A DNA stretch of 64,000 bases, from contig CM055096.1 in the NCBI GenBank assembly GCA_029204225.1, forward strand, positions 3,427,617 to 3,491,616, given 5' to 3'. This DNA is from Diphasiastrum complanatum. Its lineage: Eukaryota > Streptophyta > Lycopodiopsida > Lycopodiales > Lycopodiaceae. A program made the position numbers and the translations under genes. Positions 32,191-43,483 of the stretch are shown piece by piece. How positions within the stretch are numbered: the first letter of the stretch is position 1; each line of letters starts with the position of its first letter. The notes below the pieces were generated by a model, which did not search any database, was not told where the DNA came from, and was given only the letters and a program-made list of their open reading frames with translations.

Positions 32191-32570
32191 GTGGCAGTTG
32201 GATTATCCCCAATCTTCTTCACTGCTTCTCGAACAAAGCTTTACTGAGTGGCTTTGTAAAGATATCAGCTGTCATTTCCTCTGTGGGTATGAAGACTGTC
32301 TTCAGTATCTTCTTCTCGATTATGTCCCGAATCACATGATACTTGATAGCTATGTGCTTCATTTTTGAGTGAAATACAAGATCTTTTGTAAGATAGATTT
32401 TTGAAGTGTTATCCATTAACAAGATTTTAGATTCAGGAATAGACTCATCAAATCCTTCCAACATCTGTTTGATCCAGATTAGCTTGTTTGCCATCTTGGC
32501 TGCAGCTACATATTCCGCTTAAGAGGAATATTGAGCTACTGTTGTTTGCTTCTTGCTAATCCAGAGTATG
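32191..32570 (-). pseudogene. Element G copia RNase H
   Basis: The frame 32219-32494 reads ANKLIWIKQMLEGFDES, ILLMDNTSKIYLTKD, MKHIAIKYHVIRD and TADIFTKPLSKALF. The distal Asp in LLMDN is present. The upstream catalytic Glu region reads as SKQQTVAQYSS-like text with a stop at the A-E-Y position. The start of RNase H and all of RT are missing before 32578. Confidence 0.84.
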
Positions 32571-32577
32571 TTTGAGG

Positions 32578-33560
32578 TTAGTCAGAGAAACTACAAAATT
32601 CGATGACTGTATTAGAAACATCCTGACCATACCTTTCTGGTGGTTTTTGTTGTCTGTCTGATCTTCTCACAGGTGGTTTCGAGTTCGATTCTGATTTGAA
32701 CTTTTCTGCTGGAATTTGAACTAGCGATTCGAGTTTGTCAGGCACTCGATCTTGACCTCTCTCTAAATTTGATAACTCTCTTTCATCTTCTACTTGTTTT
32801 TCTTCTGTTGTCATTGGTAGCTCATAATAATTTTTGAGAATTTCATAGCTGACCAGATCATTGTCTACTATGTATTTCATCTCATCAAATTTAACATCTC
32901 GAACAACTTTTATCTTGCTGATTTCGGGTACATAAACATGATAATATGACGAATGTAACTTGAATCCTACTAGAAAACCTTTGTCTTTTCATCGAGTTTC
33001 TTTCTCAGCTTGTCTGGTATGTGCATATACACTGCGCATCCAAATGTCCGAACATGCGCAAGATTTGGCTTTGATTTCCACCATATCTCATGAGGAGTTT
33101 TATTCGGTATTCGAGATTTCAAAATATGATTCTGAATAATTTGATGTAGCCACTGCTTCTGCCCACAACTGTTTTGGTGCTTTCACATGAGCCATCATAC
33201 ATCTTGCAGCTTCCATCAGTGTACGATTCCTTCATTCAGCTATTCCATTATGCTGAGGTGTATAAGATATAGTCTTCATGTGCATAATACCTCGATCAGT
33301 ACAATAAGCTTTGAATTCGTTGGAAATGTACTCACCTCCACAATCTGTGCAAATATGCTTTAGCTTATTGCATGTCTGCTTCTCACTCCAATTCGTATAC
33401 TCAACGAATTTATCGAAAGCTTCAGATTTGGTACGAATAAAGTATACTACAACGAACTTGCTAAAGTCATCAATAAACGTAATGAAGTACTTTACATCAC
33501 CCGACAATAATACTCCGAATGGTCCACAAATATCTGAATGCACAATTTAGTTGCTTTATA
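32578..33560 (-). pseudogene. Element G copia integrase
   Basis: 33232-33543 reads MHSDICGPFG and TFIDDFSKFVVVYF (first Asp), HICTDCGGEYISNEF (second Asp) and SYTPQHNGIAE (catalytic Glu). Broken sequence at 32880-33230 encodes the C-terminal block in shifted frames (YMPEISKIK-like text). 32578-32880 is an acidic linker ending RRSDRQQKPPERYGQD. The linker runs straight to RNase H, skipping RT. Confidence 0.87.
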
Positions 33561-34160
33561 AACATCCTTACTAAAAGTTGTTCTAGTCATCTTGCCCTTA
33601 AGACAGGATTCGCAGGTAGTTCGAATATCTCTACTTGTCATTTTGACTCCTTGAATTCTTTGACTTTTGTTGGCTTGGTACAAGGCTCCCATGTTCATGT
33701 GACATAGCCTCTTGTGCCACAATACATCCTGAGTTTGATTGACTTGTTCGATTCTTGTTTGAATGTTCAGGTGATATAAATTTCCTTCTCTATTGCCTTT
33801 AGCAACCAGGTTATCAGAATCTTCCTCGAACAATTTACAAGAGTTCTTCGTGAAGATTACTGACATGTCTGTATCGACTATCTTAGCTACAGATAGAAGA
33901 TCTTTATCAAGGGTAGGGACATAGAAAACTTCCTCCAGTTTCTTGTCTCCCTGATTTGTGTCCAGCCATAATACACCAGTTCCATCACCCACGTGTTTAG
34001 AACCGTCTCCGAGTATAATGAATCTCGAATAGTTTGTCTTCTTGTACTCAAACAAAATTTGTTTCGAGGAAACAAAATGTGAGGTGTCTCCTGAATTAAG
34101 TACTGCTTATCGAATTGAATTAGACGAACAACATAGATCACTACTAGCATAAGCTACTGA
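33545..34160 (-). pseudogene. Element G protease tail and pre-integrase domain
   Basis: The frame 33492-34055 reads ILGDGSKHVGDGTGVLW, EVFYVPTLDKDLLSVAKI, LFEEDSDNLVAKGNREGNLY, LWHKRLCHMNMGALYQANKS and CESCLKGKMTRTTF. These are the standard copia blocks between protease active site and integrase. The active-site region itself falls in broken frames near 34100. Confidence 0.86.
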
Positions 34161-35114
34161 GTTCTTTGTTGCCCTATCTTATGCTACTCTGGAGCATTCT
34201 GCTTTATCTTCGAGATAGTTTAAATCTGAAGGTTCACTTTGATTCTGATCCTTTTTGTTTATGGGATTTTGATAACAGTATACTACTGCATGACCCCATT
34301 TATGACAATGAATGCATTCAATCTTTGGATTTAGCCAACACTTTTCTTCTGTGTGACCTGATCTTCTGCATCTATTGCAGATCTTCTTATCACCAGAATT
34401 CTTGTGTTGTTTTCCAGATTGTTGTTCATTAGTCTTAGACTCATTCTTCGTAGACGACTACCTCTTGAACTTAGACTTCTTAAAAGATTTATTCTTCTAA
34501 GTAAATAGAGCATTTTCTGAATTACCATTGTTGTCATAGCGTTCATGAGCCTGTATTTCCTCCTTCACTCCGTCTATTGCCTTTTAAAGTGTCATTGCCG
34601 CATCTTTCACCAATAAGGTTCTTGTTGTGTGGAATGACTTGGGTAGGGCTCAAAGAAAATAACTAAGTTGTTTTTCTTTAGAAATTATATTTTTTGCACC
34701 AGAATTCTACAAGGAAATAAACAGATCTTTAATCTTTCGCACGAATGTATTCAAGTCTTTGTCGTCCCACTGTAGATAAGTTAATTGGTCTTCCAAAAAC
34801 ATGATCTGATTACGAGATCGAGTCTCATTTTTGGTTTGCAATTCTTCCCATAAATCCTTTGCATTTGGATCTAGCATTATGTTGTCATGCACTGAAGACG
34901 CAACAATTGCTATAGCTTTGTCATTTTTTAAATTCCATTCTCAAAGTTCTTTGCCAGGAGTAGCTTCTGGCTTCTCCTCAATTGGTTCTACCCATTGCCA
35001 TAGACCTTCACCCTTCAACAAGAGTGAAGTCTTTAATTTCCAAATCAAGTAGTCTGAACCTTCTGGGTCCAAGATTGTAGTGATCTTAGATTGAATATTG
35101 ATGATAGACGACAT
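34161..35114 (-). pseudogene. Element G gag
   Basis: Starts at ATG 35114 (MSSIINIQSKITTILDPEG). 34707-34892 gives HDNIMLDPNAKDLWEELQ and LTYLQWDDKDLNTF. The tail at 34160-34550 has Lys/Ser-rich sequence and knuckle text in two frames. It aligns along its length with D gag, showing where the solo LTR entered D. Confidence 0.83.
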
Positions 35115-35210
35115 CTTTTAATTCTGAATAACCTCCAGATAGCGGCTTACTGATGGATGTATGAAGAATGTTGAGAGAGATGCGAAGATACCACTGTCTT
35201 TAATTCCATA

Positions 35211-35222
35211 TGCTCTAATACC
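35211..35222 (-). other. Element G primer binding site (one mismatch)
   Basis: Minus-strand TGGTATTAGAGC, the initiator Met site with one C-to-T change, one base from the LTR at 35224. Confidence 0.88.
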
Positions 35223-35223
35223 A

Positions 35224-36106
35224 TTGTAGGAAAATATTAATTATTTCTCCATAGAGAAACACGATACAAGTTTGAATAAATCAAACTAATATCAGTGTCT
35301 TCAATCGGAATTGTATCTGATCTATGTACTAATAGAACAGTGTTAGTTCTGATTAGATATGCGTGCAAAAATTATATGCGAAAGTAAGAGACAATTTAAG
35401 ACAATTTAGACAATAAAAAACTGCTAATCAAAAACAAATTTTTATAACTCTGACTCTGATTCATCAATATACATCTCTTGTTGTCTTATCTCACTATTGT
35501 GTCTCTGAATGAGTCAGTGTATTACAACGAGTAGTGCACATGTATTTATATTGCTATAGGACAGGTCTTTTGGTCTTTTATTTATAGGTCTTTTGTCCTT
35601 TCAATGCTGTAATAGTAGATATCAAACCGTTTATGACAGTTGATATTCAAATAGACGCTTTGTTTCCAGACTCAAAAAAAAAATTCTATTCGCGAATTAT
35701 TCGCGACAATCTATCGCGACTTGCTCGCGACACTTGTCTCTTCGCAACATTTTTGTCTTTTGCGAATTGTTCGCGACAGACGACAATTATTGAGCTTCAA
35801 GAAGAAATCTAAAATGTTTCGCGAACTGTTTGAGATAGTTTTGCGACAGGTGAGCTTGAAGAACAATCCAAAAGATTTTGCAAATTGTTTGCGACAATTT
35901 CGTGACATCTGAGGTTTGAACAAGAAACAGAATATTTGGTGGCAAGATTCTGTTCATGAAGAGCTTCTACAAGAAATTGTTTTATGAATCTTTCAAGTTG
36001 ACTGCAAGACAAATTTTGCGAATCTTTTGAGTTGATCACAAATAGAAATGTTTCGAGATCGCGTTTGTTTCTTTCTCATCCTTTGTTAAGCAAACTACAT
36101 GCTTTG
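35224..36106 (-). repeat. Element G 5' LTR, outer edge missing
   Basis: It aligns with the D LTR for about 883 bases but lacks the last about 40 bases of the outer edge, where it meets element H RT. It contains a dense TTCGCGAA/TCGCGACA repeat field at 35690-36050. Confidence 0.84.
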
Positions 36107-36790
36107 TTCTACATGATGATCTCTCCGTTTATGACTTTCACATAAACGTTGTAATCAGCCATTAAAGGCTGAAAGCCCAAGGATCTAAGTGCGTGATCCT
36201 TCTTCTTATACCATTGTCTGGCGGATTGTTTCAGTCCATAGATGCTTCAGCCCATTTTCAGGCATACTCAACAAGTGACTCGCAGGTAAAACCTGGTGGT
36301 TGGTCCATGTAGACCTCCTTTTAGCTCCCCATGTAAGAAGGTTGTCTTCTCTTTTATGATGTGGGTCTTCAGATCATAGCAACTGCATATGCAAATAATA
36401 TGCGTAGAGAGGTGTGCTTTACAACAAAAGATAATGTTTCTGTATAATCAATGCCATACCTCTGTGAGAAACCTTTTGTATCTAGCCTGGCTTTGTATCT
36501 TAGTACATTGTCGTCTGGTCTATACTTATGCTTGTAAACCCATTTGCACTTGACAGTCTTTCTGTCGGCTGGTAGTGGCTTGAGAGTCCATATCTTGTTT
36601 TGCTTCATGGAGCTCATTTCGTCTTCCATGGCCTTGATCCACTTGTCCTTGTCTGGACTGTTGATGGCTTCTTCGTAAGTTTGTGGTTCACTATTGAATC
36701 CACAGAATTCTTCTTGAGCAGAAGATGAGCTGTCAGATTGACGGGTGCTCTTCTTTGTCTGGCAGATCTCCTTGGAGACAATACAGGCTC
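36107..36790 (-). pseudogene. Element H copia reverse transcriptase, N-terminal half
   Basis: 36369-36629 reads MSSMKQNKIWTLKPLP, CKWVYKHKYRPDDNVLRYKA and GFSQRYGIDYTETLS. Sequence to 36107 continues in shifted frames with EVYMDQPPGF, KQSARQWYKKKDHAL and GFQPLMADYNVYVK, ending VINGEII. The catalytic Asp pair would follow and is missing. Confidence 0.86.
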
Positions 36791-37833
36791 AACAACTACT
36801 TTGCCTCAGTGTATTGCCGGTGTGTCGGGTACTCCCAATATGTCTCTCTGCTCGTCATCTGAACTATCGTTTAGTTCAGCTGGAATTTGAGTATCTTCAT
36901 CTGGATGCTTAGAGTCCGCTCCCTCTGTCAATATGGGTAGGTCGTAGTACTGTCTGTTGAGAACTTCATAATTGATTGGATCTTTTTCAGCCATCATTTT
37001 TGTCTCAACAAATTTGACATCTCTGACAGTCTTCACTTCATTGGTTGGAGGCATGTATACTCTGTAGTATACAGAATGTATATCATAGCCAACCAATAGT
37101 CCTTGCTCCACCTTTTCGTCCAGTTTCTTTATCTTCTTATCTGGTATGTGTGCATATGCTACACATGCAAAGATCCGAACATGAGCCAGGTTTGGCTTGC
37201 TTCTCCACCATACCTCATGTGGAGTAGTGTGAGCAACGCTCGACTTGTTTGTCCTGTTTTGCAGGTAGGTGGCTGTAGCTACTAGTTCAGCCCATAATGA
37301 TCTTGATGTCTTGGAGTAGGCTATCATGGATCTTGTAGCTTCCATGAGAGTCATGTTCTTCCTCTATGTTACACCATTATGTTGTGGTGTGTAGGCTGTT
37401 GTCTTCCTGTGAAGAATACCACGACTTTTACAAAAGTCGATAAAATGGTTGGAGATGTATTTCCCTCCCCTGTCGGTCCTGATCTGCTTGACTTTCTTTT
37501 CAGTCCACTTCTTAGCCCAGTTCACATATTTTGTAAACTTATCAAGAGCCTCAGATTTGTTGTGGATAAAGTAGACAATGGCAAACTTACTATAATCATC
37601 GATAACGGTGATGTAGTATCTTTATCCTCTGATAGATAGTACATCAAAGGGTTCGCAGATGTCTGAGTGTATCAGCTCCAGGAAGAAATCCTTCATGAAA
37701 GGAGTACTGACATCTTCCCATTGTTGCATGCATCACAGGGTGTTAGGTTTGCATCCTTGATGTTCACTCCTGTGAGTGCATTACTTTGGCTTGCCTTGTT
37801 CAATGCCAGTAGGTTCATTTGGCATAATCTCCT
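36791..37833 (-). pseudogene. Element H copia integrase
   Basis: 36806-37354 encodes the C-terminal half: SMIAYSKTSRSLWAELVATA, SKPNLAHVRIFACVAYAHIP, EQGLLVGYDIHSVYYRVYMP and a linker rich in Asp and Glu. 37355-37833 holds the core in broken frames, including the HYIISNHFIDFCKS-like block and a disrupted start. It is not functional. Confidence 0.84.
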
Positions 37834-38235
37834 CTACCACAGAACGTCTGTAGACTCACGGACTTGGTGAGCCTGCTCTGTCGGTAGGCGTACATTCAAG
37901 TGATACAAGTTTCCTCTTCGCCTGCCTTGCGTAATGAGTGTACTGGAGCTGGCATCAATCACATTGCATGTCTGATCTATGAATGTCACACTCATGTCTG
38001 CATCTATTATTTTAGCAACTGATAGCAGATCTTTTTGTAGTGTCGGCACATACAGGACATGATCCAGTCTTCTGACTCTACCATTGGTGCTGAGCCAAAG
38101 TGCATCAGTGCCACTCACCTCATGTCGTGATCCATCTCCTAGAACACTATATCTAAAGGAGTCGGTTTGTCAAAAGTCGACGATCATCTGCCTTGTCGTT
38201 ACAAAGTGCGACGTGGCTCATGAGTCAAGAACTAT
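37834..38235 (-). pseudogene. Element H protease and pre-integrase region
   Basis: The frame reads WLSTNGRVRRLDHVLYVPTL, KDLLSVAKIIDADMSVTF and RRRGNLYHLNVRLPTEQAHQ. Upstream near 38220 an active-site-like DSWATSHF is visible; the canonical Gly of D-S-G reads Trp. Confidence 0.8.
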
Positions 38236-39273
38236 ATCTTGAACATCAGATGTGGATGTTGCACATATATCAGTGCATAGGTAGGCAGTGAGATCTTTAC
38301 TAGCTCGATCTTCAGCCACCTTTGAGGATTTGGGTTCCTCCACATATGATGTGTTGTTCGTGCTTTCCTTCCTGCTCTGCGTCTTCCTATTTCTTGGATT
38401 GTCGTATCAATCCATGGCTGCATGACCTTTCTTGTAACAATGTATGCACTCAATCTTTGGATTCAGCCAGCATTTATCCACTGTGGCCCCGTCACGTCTG
38501 CATCTTTTGCATGTCTTCTTGTCATTGTCTTGCTGCTTGTTCCTTCCTTTTGATCTGTTTTCTTGGGTTCCCTGCTTCTGCTGGTTCTGATCTGTCCTCT
38601 TTGTCGACTCCCTCTTAGGTTGAGTCTTCTTCTTTGACTAGTCTTTGTTGTCGTGGAGAGCTTGATCAGACTCATTTTTGTCGTCGTAGTATTCTCTAGA
38701 TTCAACTTCTTCCTTGATGTCAATGACTGCCTTGTCGAAGGTCATAGTAGGATCTTTAGCCAACAATGTCCGAGCTGTCTGAAATGATCTCGGTAAGGAG
38801 TGTAGCAGGTAACTGAGCTGCTTCTCTTATGAGACTGTGTGTTCTGCTCCAGCATTGTGTAGCAATAGGAACAACTTCTTCATCTTCCTGATGAAGTTGG
38901 TGAGATCTTTGCCATCCCATCTTAGATAGGTAAGCTGATCTTCTAGATGCATTATTTGATTTCGTGACTTGGCCTGAAATCTGCTGATGAGTGTATCCCA
39001 CATCTCTCTAGCATTAGAGATTGATTTAGGTCAAAGGTAATGTTGTCTTCAATGGAAGATGAGATGACAACTACTGCTTTGTTGTTCTTCTCTTTCTACT
39101 CCCGAAAGATCTTTGCTTGTGCTGGTTGGCATCTCTTCGGTGCCATCCACCCACGGCCATAGCGCTTCTCCTCTTAGGATTAGCGATGTCTTCACTTTTC
39201 AAGCAAGAAAGTTTGATCCATCTGCTTCAAGTACTGTGCATATCTTTGATTGGATGATGTGAATGAAAGCCAT
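38236..39273 (-). pseudogene. Element H gag
   Basis: It starts at ATG 39273 (MAFIHIIQSKICTVLEADGS) and continues in several frames. Knuckles near 38430-38520 read CKRCRRDG-type and CIHCYKKGHAAMD, the latter lacking its last Cys because of a stop. The Lys/Arg-rich tail lies at 38463-38723. Confidence 0.78.
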
Positions 39274-39369
39274 TGTCTCAGCGACGTGGCTCTAACTCAA
39301 GCCTTATGGCATTGATACCACTGACGAAATCTGATTCTCAACAGTTGATAACCATACACGAGTTGCTTC

Positions 39370-39381
39370 GCTCTAATACCA
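39370..39381 (-). other. Element H primer binding site (one mismatch)
   Basis: Minus-strand TGGTATTAGAGC, one base from an LTR start at 39383. Confidence 0.85.
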
Positions 39382-39382
39382 C

Positions 39383-39690
39383 TGATAGAAACCCTGAGGA
39401 GCTCCACGCTGATCCCACCGACAGAATAATTGTCCTTGAATCTCTGAAGAGGCTCCGGCTAGGCCGAGAAATTGGGCTGCTTTGCAACCACTATTGGTGA
39501 TGTAGCGGGCTCTCTGGTTGATTCTTGTTGTCGCTTAGATGGAGCCGCTATCTTGGGGAAGTCTACTACTTCAAGCCGCGATCAGAGTCATCCTCCGAAC
39601 AAGCAGATAGCTACTGCTAGTTTGACAATAAATTTATAAACAATAGATAATGTCTTAATGATAGCGGTATATTAATAAAATTGAACAAGC
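39383..39690 (-). repeat. Element H 5' LTR, partial or of uncertain end
   Basis: Begins TGATAGAAACCCTGAGG, as in the fragment at 25516. The far edge cannot be fixed because no full partner is present; an AT-rich stretch follows from 39630. Confidence 0.55.
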
Positions 39691-39711
39691 ATCACAACAT
39701 TCATAGATTAC

Positions 39712-40740
39712 ACAATGAGCAGAAGAGAGCCTTTGTTCCAGTCGTGAATGACCCTTGCATTGGTGAGCCATGGGCAACCAAGTAGTAACTCATAGGAATA
39801 GGTGTTACTAGGAATATTGAGTACGACCAGGTCTATTGAAAATTTCAGGCCTCCTAGTTTGATCAGAATTTGTGGGAGGAAAACTATAGATTAGCCCACA
39901 CTTTGATCATCCATTCTGAGATGACAAGTGGGTTTTGGTGAGTTTGTCTCTCATATTTCATTCCAACATGAGAAATGTGGAGACAATGTTGACACCTGAG
40001 CCACCATCTAATATAGCTAGCACTTCTCGGGATTGATGATGAGTAGATGAATTTTGATGTTGCCCCTTTCACTAAGCTGATTGGTTAGGTGTAATGGCAT
40101 TTCAGGTAGCTCATTAGGGTGGTGGTTTTGGTGGATTGGAGTTGTTGTTTCCACTTACCCGCATGTTTCCGTAGAACATGGAAAGGGAGAGTCATGTTAG
40201 CTTGTAACAGATCTCCCTAGACTTTAGTGCCTTCAAGGGTTTTAGTCTCAAAAAGGCATGTGAGGTGCGTGATGGGAAGTGGAAGAGTGTTGGTTTGCAT
40301 TTTGAATCAACTGACGATATTTGTGATGCAGCCTAATTTGTTCGAAAGAATGAGGATATACAATGGGTGTAGAACCTTCACTCGGGGGATTGTTGGGCTG
40401 TTGGATGCAATGGTATGGGCTTGATGTTGGGTTTGTGCACAAGTCAAGATGGCTGAGTTTCAACTGGCAAGGTTTCTACTTGCATGGAGCATACAAGAGT
40501 GGCTGGTTAAGATCTGAAAGGACAATCCTTCGCATGGTGTTCAATGCCACAATTTTCACAACCTGGTGAAAAACGAAGTTTGTCTGGGCAGCGAATACTA
40601 GGATGTTTACCTACACAGATAAAGCATTCGTGTATTGTGGGTAGTTTATGTGTTGCAAACACAGCTTGGATTAGGGCCCTTTTTGGACTCAAAAAGGGCC
40701 TCTTCACTAATTATAATTAGTGTTAATGATGACATGTGTA
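39712..40740 (-). pseudogene. Gypsy gag zinc knuckles and aspartic protease (element K, minus part)
   Basis: 40507-40707 has two adjacent knuckles, CFICVGKHPSIRC and CENCGIEHHAKDC. A Pro/Ser/His-rich spacer follows at 40248-40463. Then comes a protease in broken frames: EVLAILDGGSGVNIVSTF (active site D-G-G) and SYELLLGCPWLTNARVIHDW. This order is gag to protease toward lower coordinates. No LTR is visible. The matching RT linker is on the opposite strand at 40965-41500. Confidence 0.78.
40705..40722. repeat. 18-bp perfect palindrome between divergent gypsy halves
   Basis: CACTAATTATAATTAGTG is a perfect inverted repeat, placed at the divergence point of the minus gag frame and the plus RT linker. 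It may mark an inversion junction, but short AT palindromes also arise by chance. Confidence 0.6.
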
Positions 40741-40964
40741 CCAATAAAAGAGTGACAATTGAGATAGAATGGTCCATATGACATGGCACATCCAATGGCC
40801 TAGATGAAATCCCAAAATCTAACTCACCCACTAACCACGTTCTGAAGAAAGACAACAAGGACGAATCCACCGATATGACGAAAAGAGGCAAAAAGAAGGT
40901 GTTGGATTCCTTGAAGTCAATTGGGATGAATTCGAATATAGCGTCATCTTCATCTCAGATGACG

Positions 40965-41500
40965 AAAAATCAAAAGATGACCAGTCGGGTTAAGATCAAT
41001 ATGCTGAAGGAGGAATCTCGATGAGCACCAATTCATGAGATGCCTGAAATCTTCAAGAATTATACCTTCTTGGACGATGTGGTAATTATGATGCCGCAAG
41101 CCCAACAAGAACCTGATCAAAGTCAGGCACCAGCGGAACAAGTCTTTGAAGGACCTGCGCGAACACAACCAATGAACCTTGTCGAGCCGGGTGAAGAAGA
41201 AAAGATAGTGCATGGGGGAGAGCAGTTAACACCCACACAATTCAAAAGGCTACGATCATTGTTGGTGGAGTACAAGGACTGTTTCGCCTGAAATTACAAT
41301 GATTTGAAGGGCATTCCACCAACAGTAGTCCAACACACCATACCCTTGGTGGATGGAGCATTCCCCAAGGCTAGTCGATACTACCTCTGCAACCCAAACT
41401 ACACGGAAGATGAATTGCAGAAGCTGTTGGACACATATTTCATTTATGAATCGAGCACACTGAATGGGTATAGAAGAATGGCAAAATGCGAATATGTGTG
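40965..41500 (+). pseudogene. Gypsy PR-RT linker and RT N-terminus (element K, plus part)
   Basis: The frame reads MPEIFKNYTFLDDVVIMMPQ, then LRSLLVEYKDCFA, a stop at the expected Trp, and NYNDLKGIPPTVVQHTIPLV, RYYLCNPNYTEDELQKLLDT. This is the recognisable pre-RT segment of a gypsy element (H-x-IPL, NP-x-Y). It breaks off at FIYESSTLNG before the RT fingers and palm. A related linker occurs at 46130-46970. Confidence 0.75.
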
Positions 41501-41507
41501 AATCTAC

Positions 41508-41515
41508 TATATAAG
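41508..41515 (+). promoter_or_regulatory. Candidate TATA box
   Basis: TATATAAG in a moderately AT-rich context, about 255 bases upstream of the ATG at 41767, with no intervening in-frame gene. The position suits a Pol II promoter with a leader of about 220 bases. Evidence is motif and position only. Confidence 0.45.
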
Positions 41516-41766
41516 GGCTGAATTCGAGTCATTTGTCACATTTCCTAGCAAAGCTCTGTTCAATTTTTGATCAAATTTTTTAAGTTCTCCGAATGCGACC
41601 AAACTTCATACAAGTTATCATTTGCATACTCTGAACCCAGATCTGTGCTTTGAATTGTTGTTCCTACCATCCAACATTTGTTACTCACTATTTTTCTTGT
41701 TTTCACCACTTTTTACCTTTTCCAATATTTTTTCTACTTTTTCGCACTTTAACTATCACTGCTAAC

Positions 41767-43483
41767 ATGGCCTCCTCATCTTCTGATGACTCTGGCACCA
41801 AGCAGGTGATCCAGCAAGAAATATCATCAGCGACCCAGATTTGGCCCTTGGCCTTCTGAAGCCCTGATTAAACCATGGCTTCAAATTGGGAGCTCACTTC
41901 TTGAAGCAATGGGTTTTTACCCGACGCTTTTCAGCTCCGACATTAACATGGGCCTCGCCCTTCATGCTTACGCCACCTGGGACGTGCTGAAGTCGTGTTT
42001 CCATTTTTTGTACTAGGGTACCACGTACAAGGTATGGATTAACGCGGACTCGATGGTCACTGTCAACATTATGTTTGATGACCGCCAGCCCATCTCTCAT
42101 TGTCAGGCAAAATCCCTGATCAAACCTTTTGTCGCCCAAACTGCACCAGAGATTTCGATACAAACTAACAACGGTTACCTGATAGAGACTATCACAGAAC
42201 CAGTCATACAGGCGATTTGCACATCTGTCGAACAACTTTTTGGTTGTTTCAACATTTCGCAAGGACCGAATCCAGTCCACGCTACTGAGTCAGATAGTGG
42301 AGTCCTTCCTGGGATTCCCTGGCCCCACGGTCGTGCCATATGAATGGCATGCCTTCCTCATCCACGAACTAACAATCTCCATCAAACTCAACACACGTGA
42401 GCATATCGCAGCAGGCCCCCCTACTGTGTAACTTTTCATGTGCACTTCTTGAGACAAAAGTGCGCAGTTTTCACCGTTCCAGCCTTCTATCATCCATCGT
42501 ACTACATACTAACCTCTATCTTCCATCTTCCGCTTCCACATCTGCCCAACTTGCAGCTACTGACACAACGGCCAACAAAAGAATACGTGGCGCTGCCCCT
42601 TCCTCCTCATCTCCACCTACCACCAGACGTCGTACCACCACCACACCAGTAACAGCTCCAGCATCTACCACCACCACGTCCTCTTCTGTACAGCCCCCTC
42701 CTCTCGTTTCTGTTGCCGCTCCTCTTCTTTCTATTCCACCCACAACGACTACTTCAGATCTCATTTTCGCGACAAACGATAAAAGAAAACGAGCTGCAAG
42801 CACTAGTTGCCCTCCCACCACAACCTGAGTGGCGCTAGCAACTCTTTGAATGGGACCCTGTGGTCATCAGGGCCTACGTGACAAGTCCACAACAATTACG
42901 GGTGAACGTGCATTTCCTACTATGCACACGACGATCCAAATGGGTGGAATGCGGCACTCCTCTGGACAAAATCACCATCCAGAACTGCAATTGGCCGAGA
43001 ATTCCATCAGAGCATGGTTGGAATACGGATTTAGACGCCCGAAGGGCTCTCACCCAATTTTTTAATAAGTATTTCAACTGCCCTAACCCAACAATCCGCG
43101 CGGCAGCCACTTATGCCTGGGACCTAGCGCACCCGATGGGAATCGAAACAAAGTGGGACAATTTTCTCCCCCCCATATTCTTTGATCCAAATAAGGCATT
43201 AGCCTCAGAGAAAGTGGAAGATCAGCTTGTAGTCACTCGAGTCTACTGCTGACCTGCATTCCTTGGCGATCCGTGGACACGCACATTCCAAGTGTGGGTC
43301 AACCAAAACTGGCTAACCGGGGTCCACAAGTCTCTTCACACGCCTAAGGACTTGAAGAAGCTAGACAGAATAAATTTCATGGAAGATGTCATTGGCTACC
43401 TGATCCACCAGAGGCAGGCCAAAAAGTCTTTATACCAAACCGGCAGAGTGTCGAGGGACCAGCACTACTTCAGGCCGTGGGTC
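41767..43483 (+). pseudogene. Unrecognised long ORF, broken by frameshifts
   Basis: Coherent coding-like sequence in shifting frames over 1.7 kb. It starts MASSSSDDSGTKQVIQQEI, then EALIKPWLQIGSSLLEAMGF, DDRQPISHCQAKSLIKPFVA and WHAFLIHELTISIKL. A Thr/Pro/Ser/Arg-rich stretch covers 42570-42826. A compact domain at 42860-43252 has WVECGTPLDKITIQNCNWP, ALTQFFNKYFNCPNPTIRAA and WDNFLPPIFFDPNKAL. A second block at 43292-43483 has VWVNQNWLTGVHKSL and QRQAKKSLYQTGRVSRDQHY. It ends where an LTR begins. I do not recognise the family. It could be a divergent gag or accessory ORF of the neighbouring gypsy, or a captured gene. Confidence 0.5.

Larger units (their letters stand above)
31549..36106 (-). 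mobile_element. Ty1/copia element G, RT deleted
   Basis: Same family as D. The 3' LTR remnant is 31549-32177, the purine tract 32178-32190, then RNase H, integrase, pre-integrase/protease and gag, the primer site at 35211-35222, and the 5' LTR 35224-36106 with its outer edge missing. RT is absent between 32540 and 32600. Element I is inserted in the 3' LTR and a junction with element H lies at 36106/36107. Confidence 0.87.
36107..39690 (-). mobile_element. Ty1/copia element H, 3' half missing
   Basis: Distant relative of D and G. On the minus strand: LTR from 39383, primer site, gag, protease, integrase, then RT, which is cut at 36107 just before the YVDD box, where element G's LTR begins. 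No RNase H or 3' LTR remains. Confidence 0.82.

Noticed and set aside
42516-42821. Minus-strand Val/Gly-rich ORF
   Set aside because: Antisense to the Thr/Pro/Ser-rich part of the plus-strand unknown ORF; low complexity explains the openness.
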